The notes under the pieces are model-generated. The model was given only the letters and a program-made list of their open reading frames with translations, was not told the DNA's origin and searched no databases. The translations under genes were made by a program, and so were the position numbers. From an uncultured Oscillospiraceae bacterium (GTDB lineage: Bacteria; Bacillota; Clostridia; Oscillospirales; Oscillospiraceae): a stretch of DNA of 43,981 bases. Positions 1-5,569 of the stretch are shown here, one piece after another (position 1 is the stretch's first letter; each line of letters begins with the position of its first letter). The DNA lies in NCBI GenBank assembly GCA_949948775.1, contig CATLHC010000016.1:1-43981 (forward strand), read 5' to 3'.

Positions 1-916
1 CGGAGTTCTTGATGTTGCCGTTCTCCAGATAATCCTTCAGCTCGTTGGCCGCCATGACGGCGCAGTTGTCCTCGCTCTCGGGGGTGGAGGCGCCCAGGTG
101 GGGGGTGGCCACCACGCCGGGCACCAGGGTGATCTCATGGTCCGGGAAGTCGGTGTCGTACCGGGCCGCCTTGCCGGGGTGCTGCGCCTCAGTCAGGTCG
201 GCGTTGTTCACCAGGCCGCCCCGGGCCAGGTTGATGACGCGCACCCCATCCTTCATCTTGGCAATGGAGGCGGCGTTGACGGTATCGCGGGTGGCGTCCA
301 TATAGGGCAGGTGCAGGGTGATATAGTCGGAGTTGGCGTACAGGGTGTCCAGCTCCTTGACCACCTTGATGTGCCGGTCCAGCCGCAGGGCGGCGTCCAC
401 GGACAGGTAGGGGTCGTAGCCGTACACGTCCATGCCCAAGCTGAGGCCGATGTTGGCCACCAGCGCGCCGATGGCCCCCAGGCCCACCACGCCCAGGGTC
501 TTGCGGTACACCTCGGGTCCCACGAAGGCGGATTTGCCCTTCTCCACTGCGGCGGCCACGTCCACGCCGGGAGTTTTGGCCTGCTCCTTCACCCACTCCG
601 CGCCGCCGATGACGTCCCGGGAGGCCAGGAACATGCCGCACATCACCAGCTCCTTCACGGCGTTGGCGTTGGCGCCGGGGGTGTTGAACACCACGATGCC
701 CTCCTCGGAGCAGCGGTCGATGGGGATGTTGTTCACGCCCGCCCCCGCCCGGGCGATGGCCCACAGGCTCTTGGGAAAATCGTAGTCGTGGAGTTTGGCG
801 GAGCGCACCAGGATGGCGTCCTCGTTCTCCACGCCGTCGCCGATGGTATAGTCCCCGGCGGGCAGGCGCTCCAGACCCACCGCCGAGATTTTGTTCATGG
901 TCTTGATACGGAACAT
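1..916 (-). CDS. serA: D-3-phosphoglycerate dehydrogenase, C-terminus cut by window edge
   Basis: Oxidises 3-phosphoglycerate to 3-phosphohydroxypyruvate with NAD+, the first step of serine synthesis, in the cytoplasm. The reading frame stays open from the ATG at 916 to the left edge, giving about 305 residues. It begins MFRIKTMNKIS and contains a Rossmann nucleotide-binding stretch (GVVGLGAIGALVANIG) and the catalytic-loop motifs NLARGG and TPHLGAST. The family's short form is about 385 residues with a C-terminal ACT domain, so roughly 80 residues, presumably that domain, lie outside the window. A GAGGTG ribosome-binding site precedes the start. It lies 58 bp downstream of serC on the same strand with no terminator between, so the two are very likely co-transcribed. 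Confidence 0.93.
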   Translation of the reverse strand, partial: MFRIKTMNKISAVGLERLPAGDYTIGDGVENEDAILVRSAKLHDYDFPKSLWAIARAGAGVNNIPIDRCSEEGIVVFNTPGANANAVKELVMCGMFLASRDVIGGAEWVKEQAKTPGVDVAAAVEKGKSAFVGPEVYRKTLGVVGLGAIGALVANIGLSLGMDVYGYDPYLSVDAALRLDRHIKVVKELDTLYANSDYITLHLPYMDATRDTVNAASIAKMKDGVRVINLARGGLVNNADLTEAQHPGKAARYDTDFPDHEITLVPGVVATPHLGASTPESEDNCAVMAANELKDYLENGNIKNS

Positions 917-974
917 GGTTTTCACCTCATAATCGGGATATACCCTCCCCCAAGCGGGGGAGGGCGCACGGAAT

Positions 975-2060
975 TTAATTGTTTTTGTCGAAGGCGCGGA
1001 TGAAATCGGCCAGCTTCTCCACGCCCTCCACGGGCATGGCGTTGTAGATGGAGGCCCGCATGCCGCCCACGCTCCGGTGGCCCTTCAGGTTGGTGAAGCC
1101 CGCCTCGGTGGCCTCCTTGACGAACTTGGCGTCCAGCTCTTCGCTCGCCGAGCGGAAGGTGACGTTCATATCCGACCGGCTGTCCTTTTCCGCCGCGCAG
1201 GTGAACAGCCGGGAGTCGTCCAGCACGCTGTACAGCAGCTGGGCCTTGCCGTGCTTAATCTTCTCCATGCCTTCCACGCCGCCCTGGCCGTCCAGCCACT
1301 CCAGCACCAGGCCCAGCATGTAGATGCACCAGCAGGGCGGGGTGTTGTACATGGAATCCTTGTCGATCATGGTCTTGTAGTTCATCATCAGCGGGGTGTA
1401 GGGCAGCTCGTGGCCCGCCAGGTCCTCCCGGACGACGGCGATGGTGAGCCCCGCCGGGGCCAGGTTCTTCTGGGCCCCGCCGAAGATGACGCCGTATTTG
1501 GACACGTCCACCGGCCGGGACAGGAAGTCGGAGGACATGTCGCACACGATGGGCACGTCCCCGGTGTCGGGCACGTACTGCCACTCGGTGCCGTAGATGG
1601 TGTTGTTGGCGCAGTAGTAGAAGTAGCTGGCCTGGGGGTCCAGCTTCAGCTGGTCCTGGGTGGGGATATAGGTGTGGTTTTTGTCCTCGCTGGAGGCGGC
1701 CAGCGAAATCTGGCCGTACTTCTTGGCCTCCTTATAGGCGATGTTGGAGAAGTTGCCGGTGACGGCGTAATCCGCCCTGCCGGTCTTTCCGATCAGGTTC
1801 AGGGGCACCATGGAGAACTGGGCGGACGCGCCCCCCTGCAAAAACAGCACTTTATAGTTGTCGGGCACGTGGAACAGCCGGATGAAATTGGCCTTGGTGT
1901 CGTCGAAGATCTTCTGGAACACCTTGGAGCGGTGGCTCATCTCCATCACGGACATGCCGGAGCCCTGGTAGTTGGTGATCTCGCTCCCCGCCCGCTCCAG
2001 CACTTCCAAGGGCAGCATGGAAGGACCGGCGGAGAAGTTGTAGACGCGCTGCGTTCCCAT
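975..2060 (-). CDS. serC: Phosphoserine aminotransferase
   Basis: PLP enzyme that transaminates 3-phosphohydroxypyruvate with glutamate to O-phosphoserine, the second step of serine synthesis; cytoplasmic. The 361-residue protein has the normal family length. It starts MGTQRVYNFSAGPSMLP, typical of SerC. FLQGGASAQF (about 73-82) is the phosphate-binding region, D174 in VCDMSSD should contact the pyridine nitrogen, and K198 in FGGAQKNL is the expected Schiff-base lysine. The ATG follows an AAGGAGGAAG ribosome-binding site. serA follows immediately, so this is a serCA operon. No phosphoserine phosphatase gene is visible in the window. Confidence 0.97.
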   Translation of the reverse strand: MGTQRVYNFSAGPSMLPLEVLERAGSEITNYQGSGMSVMEMSHRSKVFQKIFDDTKANFIRLFHVPDNYKVLFLQGGASAQFSMVPLNLIGKTGRADYAVTGNFSNIAYKEAKKYGQISLAASSEDKNHTYIPTQDQLKLDPQASYFYYCANNTIYGTEWQYVPDTGDVPIVCDMSSDFLSRPVDVSKYGVIFGGAQKNLAPAGLTIAVVREDLAGHELPYTPLMMNYKTMIDKDSMYNTPPCWCIYMLGLVLEWLDGQGGVEGMEKIKHGKAQLLYSVLDDSRLFTCAAEKDSRSDMNVTFRSASEELDAKFVKEATEAGFTNLKGHRSVGGMRASIYNAMPVEGVEKLADFIRAFDKNN

Positions 2061-2091
2061 ATCTCTTCCTCCTTAAAGACGGCTTGAATTT

Positions 2092-2109
2092 CAATACTTT
2101 AACGTATTG
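2092..2109. promoter_or_regulatory. Palindrome at the serC transcription start, candidate operator
   Basis: CAATAC (2092-2097) and GTATTG (2104-2109) form a perfect 6+6 inverted repeat with a 6-bp AT-rich centre. It lies three bases downstream of the -10 box and covers the predicted start site. Position and symmetry fit a repressor site for a dimeric regulator. The regulator is not identifiable from this window. Confidence 0.5.
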
Positions 2110-2112
2110 TAC

Positions 2113-2142
2113 ATTATATGTTTCCCCGCCCCCCGCTGTCAA
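2113..2142 (-). promoter_or_regulatory. Near-consensus housekeeping promoter for serC-serA
   Basis: On the minus strand a perfect TTGACA (2142-2137) is followed after 18 bp by a perfect TATAAT (2118-2113). The predicted transcription start is near 2105, about 45 bp upstream of the serC ATG. Both hexamers match the vegetative sigma-factor consensus exactly, so an unregulated promoter would be strong; the palindrome just downstream suggests it is controlled. Confidence 0.88.
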
Positions 2143-2156
2143 TCACCAGAAAGGCC

Positions 2157-2185
2157 AAAAAAGCCCCCCCAGACAGGGGGGCTTT
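2157..2185 (-). terminator. Intrinsic terminator of the sensor kinase gene
   Basis: AAAGCCCCCC (2160-2169) pairs with GGGGGGCTTT (2176-2185) around a 6-base loop. Read on the minus strand the stem is followed by a U run (A run at 2157-2162 on the plus strand). It sits about 70 bp past the kinase stop codon and upstream of the serC promoter. Confidence 0.85.
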
Positions 2186-2254
2186 GGGTATTTCGTCCTC
2201 ACGCGCGCCGCGCGATTGCCTGTCTTTCCGCATCCGGGCGGCCCAAAATCCGGC

Positions 2255-3490
2255 CTATGCCAAGGGCAGCGTGACGATGAAGGCCGTCCCCTGCCCCGCC
2301 GCGCTGCGCACGGCGATCCTCCCCCGGTGCCGCTCCACAATGGAGGCGGCAATGGCCAGCCCCAGGCCATATCCCCCCCGCTCCCGGTTCCGGGCGGCGT
2401 CCGCCCGGTAAAACCGCTCAAACAGGTGGGCCTGGGCCTCCGCCGGGATCGCCTCCCCGGTGTTGTGAACGGTGAGGACCGCTTTGTCACCCTTTGCCAA
2501 GGTGACGGTCACCCTCCCGCCCGGCGGCGCGTATTTGCAGGCGTTGTCCAGCAGGATGGCACACAGCCGCCGCAGTTCCTCCCCGCTCCCCGGCACGGAC
2601 ACGCCGGGGGCCAGGCTGCTGTCCAGGGTCAGCCCCGCCTCAAAGGCCACCGGCTCAAAGGACATGACGCACTCCCCGCACACCCCCGACAGGTCGGCCT
2701 CCCCCTGGGGCCGCTCCGGCCCGGCCGCGTCCCCCCGGGCCAGAAACAGCAGGTCCCCCACCAGCCCCTTCATCCGCACCCCCTCGTCCCGGATATGCTC
2801 CACCCACCGGCGCTGCGCGCCAATGGTGTCGTCCGGGTGGCTGAGCAGAATGTCCGCGTCCGCCAAAAGGACCGTCAGAGGCGTCTTCAGCTCGTGGGAG
2901 GCGTCGGCCACAAATTGGCGCTGGCGCTTCCAGCTCTCCTCCACCGGCCGCACCAGCCAGCGGGACAAAAACAGGCTCACCACAAAAAAGCCCGCCAGCG
3001 CCGCCCCCAGCAGCAGCGCCGCGGTGGCCGCCTGCCGCCGGAAGGCCCCCTGCTCCCAGCTCAGGTCGGCGAAGGCCAGGTCCAGCCACATGCCCCGGCG
3101 CTGGATCAGAAACCGCAGGTTCAGCTCCCGCAGCTCCCCGGAGGCGGCCCCGGCGGCCAGCGCGCCCTCCACCGCCCGGACCGCCGCCGACTCATCCACG
3201 TCGGCGTTGTAGGTGATGGCCAGCACGGCCCGCCCGCCCCGGTCCGCCAGGGCGTAAAAGGCCGGAATGGCGCTGTACTGCCCCTCGCCCTGGGCAAAGC
3301 CCCCCGCCGGAGGCCGCAGGGGGTCCAGCGCCGCCTCCCCCCGCTCCAGCACCCAGCGCAGCACCCGGTCGGTCTCCTCCCGGTACTGCCGGGCCGCGGA
3401 GACAGTCTGAATGGCCAGCACCGTCCCCAAAACCGTTGAGAGCAGCACCATGATGATCAGCACAAATTTCCAGCGCAGCCTTTTGAACAC
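2255..3490 (-). CDS. Sensor histidine kinase, orphan
   Basis: Membrane sensor kinase of a two-component system. GTG start (VFKRLRWKF) chosen because GGGAGGG lies eight bases upstream; an in-frame ATG at 3517 has no good site and would add nine residues before the membrane segment. Of 411 residues, TM1 is about 9-30, an extracytoplasmic sensor about 31-153, and TM2 about 154-179. The dimerisation/phospho-acceptor motif ASHELKTPL has H199; the N box is LLDNACKYAPPG (N316) and the G box GYGLGLAI (373-380). This is the PhoR/BaeS-like HisKA+HATPase_c architecture. No response regulator is adjacent: the next gene upstream is divergent and encodes a Fur-family protein, so the partner must be elsewhere. 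Ligand unknown. Confidence 0.93.
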   Translation of the reverse strand: MFKRLRWKFVLIIMVLLSTVLGTVLAIQTVSAARQYREETDRVLRWVLERGEAALDPLRPPAGGFAQGEGQYSAIPAFYALADRGGRAVLAITYNADVDESAAVRAVEGALAAGAASGELRELNLRFLIQRRGMWLDLAFADLSWEQGAFRRQAATAALLLGAALAGFFVVSLFLSRWLVRPVEESWKRQRQFVADASHELKTPLTVLLADADILLSHPDDTIGAQRRWVEHIRDEGVRMKGLVGDLLFLARGDAAGPERPQGEADLSGVCGECVMSFEPVAFEAGLTLDSSLAPGVSVPGSGEELRRLCAILLDNACKYAPPGGRVTVTLAKGDKAVLTVHNTGEAIPAEAQAHLFERFYRADAARNRERGGYGLGLAIAASIVERHRGRIAVRSAAGQGTAFIVTLPLA

Positions 3491-3525
3491 GGCGCATCCC
3501 TCCCGTCCAGGCGGCAATCTGCCCT

Positions 3526-3555
3526 ATTTTATCATGCCCGCCCAGCCCCTGGCAA
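3526..3555 (-). promoter_or_regulatory. Probable promoter of the sensor kinase gene
   Basis: Minus-strand TTGCCA (3555-3550) and TAAAAT (3531-3526) are separated by 18 bp, about 35 bp upstream of the GTG start. Each hexamer differs from consensus at one position. Confidence 0.6.
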
Positions 3556-3594
3556 GTGTGTGAGAGATTTCCCGGCCTTTTTGCAAAAAAGCTC

Positions 3595-3623
3595 TTTACA
3601 AACGGGGCAGGGTGTGGTATCTT
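3595..3623 (+). promoter_or_regulatory. Promoter of the perR-rubrerythrin operon
   Basis: TTTACA (3595-3600), a 17-bp spacer and TATCTT (3618-3623). The predicted start is near 3630, about 47 bp upstream of the first gene. It is divergent from the sensor kinase promoter, the two -35 boxes being about 40 bp apart. Confidence 0.75.
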
Positions 3624-3634
3624 AACTTCAGCAG

Positions 3635-3649
3635 TAATCATTCCTATTA
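3635..3649. promoter_or_regulatory. Possible Fur/PerR-type box
   Basis: A 15-bp AT-rich imperfect palindrome, TAATCAT-T-CCTATTA, lies just downstream of the predicted start of the perR operon. Fur-family boxes are 7-1-7 AT-rich palindromes, and PerR genes are often autoregulated. Only the outer four bases of each arm are symmetric, so this is a weak match. Confidence 0.35.
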
Positions 3650-3676
3650 GCGATAAGCAGACGGGGAGGAGCACCC

Positions 3677-4084
3677 ATGAACAACGTCCGAACCAGCAAG
3701 AAACGGGACGCCATGCTGACGCTGCTCCGGTCCACCCACTGCCACCCCGGAGCGGACTGGGTCTATCAGGAGATGAAGGCCCAATACCCCGGCGTGAGCC
3801 TGGGCACAGTCTACCGCAACCTGAACCACCTGTGTGAGCGCGGGCTTATCCGGCGGGTGGGCGCGGTGAACGGCCAGGAGCGCTATGACGGGGTGACTGC
3901 GCCCCATTCCCACTTTATTTGCAACCGCTGCGGCGCCATTCTGGACCTGCCCGAGCACTCGCCCGGACAGGACTGGCTGGACGCCGCGGGCGTGCAATAT
4001 GGATTCCGGGCGGAGGGCTGTGAGTTCACGGTCCGCGGCTTGTGCCGGGACTGCGCGGACGCCCAGCCGGAGGCCCAAACTTAA
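3677..4084 (+). CDS. perR: PerR-type peroxide-sensing Fur-family repressor
   Basis: Metal-dependent repressor that senses peroxide by oxidation of iron-ligating histidines. Of 135 residues, about 1-72 are the winged helix (SLGTVYRNLNHL is the recognition region). The five residues equivalent to the Bacillus PerR regulatory metal ligands appear present: H23 in HPGAD, D71 in RYDG, H77 and H79 in HSHFIC, and D90 in ILDL. An aspartate at the last position, where Fur usually has glutamate, favours PerR. The structural zinc cysteines are C82/C85 and C123/C126. It is the first gene of an operon with a reverse rubrerythrin 18 bp downstream, a classic PerR target in Clostridia. Plain Fur or Zur is less likely. 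Confidence 0.88.
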   Translation: MNNVRTSKKRDAMLTLLRSTHCHPGADWVYQEMKAQYPGVSLGTVYRNLNHLCERGLIRRVGAVNGQERYDGVTAPHSHFICNRCGAILDLPEHSPGQDWLDAAGVQYGFRAEGCEFTVRGLCRDCADAQPEAQT

Positions 4085-4102
4085 CATTGGAGGAACGCTA
4101 TC

Positions 4103-4690
4103 ATGAAAAAATGGATCTGCCCTGTGTGTGGTTACGTCTATGAGGGCGCCGAGCCCCCCGCCGAGTGCCCCGTGTGCCACGTGGCCGGCTCCAAGTTCAC
4201 CGAGCAGGTGGGCGAGATGAAGCTGGCCGCCGAGCATGAGTACGGCATCTACGCCAAGACCGTGAAGAACAACGCCGACATCAGCGACGAGGACAAGAAG
4301 TACATCTTCGAGCAGCTGATGGCCAACTTCAACGGTGAGTGCTCTGAGGTGGGCATGTACCTGTGCATGGCCCGCATCGCCCACCGCCAGGGCTACCCCG
4401 AGATCGGACTGTACTGGGAGAAGGCCGCCTATGAGGAGGCCGAGCACGCCGCCAAGTTCGCGGAGCTTCTGGGCGAGGACCTGGAGCCCAACATGACCGC
4501 CGACACCAAGAAGAACCTGGCCTGGCGTGTGGACTGTGAGTTCGGCGCCACCCAGGGCAAGTTCGACCTGGCCGCCTGCGCCAAGAAGAACGGCCTGGAC
4601 GCCATCCATGACACCGTCCACGAGATGGCCCGGGACGAGGCCCGCCACGGCAAGGCGCTGAAGGGCCTGCTGGAGCGGTACTTCAAGTAA
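4103..4690 (+). CDS. Reverse rubrerythrin (N-terminal rubredoxin domain), NADH peroxidase type
   Basis: Cytoplasmic H2O2 (and possibly O2) reductase of anaerobes that receives electrons from NAD(P)H through rubredoxin reductase. The 195 residues begin with a rubredoxin-like Fe(Cys)4 domain (C6/C9 in CPVCG and C22/C25 in CPVC). A four-helix ferritin-like diiron domain follows, with metal-ligand motifs [10 protein letters not shown] and [10 protein letters not shown]. The rubredoxin domain at the N-terminus rather than the C-terminus is the hallmark of the reverse type known from Clostridium acetobutylicum. A GGAGG site precedes the ATG. It lies between perR and a [2Fe-2S] mini-protein, consistent with peroxide induction. 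Confidence 0.93.
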   Translation: MKKWICPVCGYVYEGAEPPAECPVCHVAGSKFTEQVGEMKLAAEHEYGIYAKTVKNNADISDEDKKYIFEQLMANFNGECSEVGMYLCMARIAHRQGYPEIGLYWEKAAYEEAEHAAKFAELLGEDLEPNMTADTKKNLAWRVDCEFGATQGKFDLAACAKKNGLDAIHDTVHEMARDEARHGKALKGLLERYFK

Positions 4691-4705
4691 TCGGAGGCAC
4701 AGCTG

Positions 4706-4879
4706 ATGGATCTGAACGAGACCGTGTGCTTCTGCGGCGACGTCACCGTGGGTGACATCAAGGCCGCCGTCGAGGCCGGCCACACCACCCTGGAGGCCGT
4801 CCAGGAGGCCACCGGCGCCAGCACCCACTGCGGCGGCTGCGCGGACAAGGTGGCCGAGCTGATCGAGCAGTTCAAGTAA
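4706..4879 (+). CDS. BFD-like [2Fe-2S]-binding mini-protein
   Basis: A 57-residue protein with the cysteine pattern of bacterioferritin-associated ferredoxin (Fer2_BFD): C8-x-C10 in VCFCGDVT and C42-xx-C45 in STHCGGCADK. The two helices between and after these pairs are typical. BFD domains carry a [2Fe-2S] cluster and pass electrons to ferritin-like proteins or flavoproteins. The ATG is 15 bp after the rubrerythrin stop with a CGGAGGC site, and a strong terminator follows, so it is the last gene of the perR operon. Electron donation to the rubrerythrin is an attractive inference but is not shown by sequence. Confidence 0.88.
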   Translation: MDLNETVCFCGDVTVGDIKAAVEAGHTTLEAVQEATGASTHCGGCADKVAELIEQFK

Positions 4880-4895
4880 GCGCGTACATACCATC

Positions 4896-4934
4896 AAAAA
4901 AGGACGCAGAGGCTTCCCGCCTTTGCGTCCTTTT
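4896..4934. terminator. Bidirectional intrinsic terminator
   Basis: AAAAGGACGCA (4898-4908) pairs with TGCGTCCTTTT (4924-4934), with further GAGGC/GCCTT pairing inside. Both flanks give a U run, so it can end the perR operon (plus) and the convergent XRE gene (minus), whose stop codon overlaps the stem. Confidence 0.9.
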
Positions 4935-5163
4935 AATGATCTCTGAAGTCAAATAGCTGCTTGGGTTCCACCCTCAGCACATCGCACAGCTTAAACAATA
5001 CATCGAAGGAGGGACCCGACAATCCCCGTTCGATGGCGCTGACATAAGCGGGAGTTATATCTGCAAATTCAGCCAGCATTGACTGAGATAAACGATTTTT
5101 CTTCCGATAGTAAACAACATTCAGCCCAAATTGAATGTAGCGGTCTTTGTATTCTTCCTTCAT
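4933..5163 (-). CDS. XRE-family helix-turn-helix regulator (76 aa)
   Basis: Single-domain DNA-binding protein filled almost completely by an HTH_XRE fold: FGLNVVYYRKKNRLSQSMLA (helix 1-2), DITPAYVSAIERG (recognition helix) and FDVLFKLCDVLRVEPKQLF. Such short regulators act as dimers on palindromic operators, often autogenously. It is divergent from a small CxxC protein gene, and the AT-rich gap between them carries a perfect 13-bp inverted repeat, the likely binding site. An effector domain is absent, so any signal must act by another route. Confidence 0.88.
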   Translation of the reverse strand: MKEEYKDRYIQFGLNVVYYRKKNRLSQSMLAEFADITPAYVSAIERGLSGPSFDVLFKLCDVLRVEPKQLFDFRDH

Positions 5164-5216
5164 GTCGGCACCTTCCCTCTGTAATTATGTATTCTACAGA
5201 GAAGGAGCAGGAAATG

Positions 5217-5278
5217 ACATATACTATAAATTTTGTTTATAAATTGACAGTATATATTTTTGATGTTATAGTATATGT
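5217..5278. promoter_or_regulatory. Symmetric operator: 13-bp perfect inverted repeat spanning divergent promoters
   Basis: ACATATACTATAA (5217-5229) is exactly repeated in inverted orientation as TTATAGTATATGT (5266-5278). Each arm contains a TATAGT -10 box, one reading left toward the XRE gene (5228-5223) and one reading right toward the 72-residue gene (5267-5272). The two promoters share the -35 area at 5244-5250. A protein bound to both arms would cover both -10 boxes at once. The adjacent XRE regulator is the obvious candidate. Confidence 0.75.
5244..5272 (+). promoter_or_regulatory. Near-consensus promoter for the CxxC mini-protein gene
   Basis: Perfect TTGACA (5244-5249), 17-bp spacer, TATAGT (5267-5272). 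The leader before the start codon is only about 15 bases and contains AAAGGAGGGAGC. Confidence 0.88.
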
Positions 5279-5293
5279 AAAGGAGGGAGCATT

Positions 5294-5512
5294 ATGCTGG
5301 AATTTATAGAGGCCGACCCTCTGCCCATCGAGTGCCGCCGCTGCATCGAAGCGGGAGAAGAGGACTGCGACGAATGCGATTACATGGGCCTCCGCTTCCC
5401 ACTGACCGAGGAATCCCAGCGCAGGCTGTCTCTCATCATCGAGGAGAAAAAACGCCTCGCGAAGCTCAAGCGGGAACAGATCAGAGCAGCCCGCCAACAC
5501 CGCTTAAAATAA
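5294..5512 (+). CDS. Small CxxC-CxxC protein of unknown function (72 aa)
   Basis: No family recognised. The N-terminal half has C14-x2-C17 and C25-x2-C28 (CRRC-x7-CDEC), the spacing of a zinc knuckle or small metal site, in an acidic context (EAGEEDCDECD). The C-terminal half is a basic amphipathic helix rich in Lys/Arg (EEKKRLAKLKREQ). Start fixed by AGGAGGG seven bases upstream. It has its own strong promoter inside the symmetric operator shared with the divergent XRE gene and ends at a good terminator, so it is a single-gene transcript under XRE control. A nucleic-acid-binding or accessory role is possible but unproven. Confidence 0.72.
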   Translation: MLEFIEADPLPIECRRCIEAGEEDCDECDYMGLRFPLTEESQRRLSLIIEEKKRLAKLKREQIRAARQHRLK

Positions 5513-5557
5513 TGCCGTGCGGAGCCCTCCGGCCCCGCACGGCATCGTTTTGTTTTT
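5512..5557. terminator. Bidirectional terminator
   Basis: ATGCCGTGCGG (5512-5522) pairs with CCGCACGGCAT (5535-5545), followed by TCGTTTTGTTTTT on the plus strand. It also has AAAATA before the stem, giving a U-rich tail on the minus strand for the convergent permease gene. Confidence 0.88.
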
Positions 5558-5569
5558 GAGCACGCCCGT

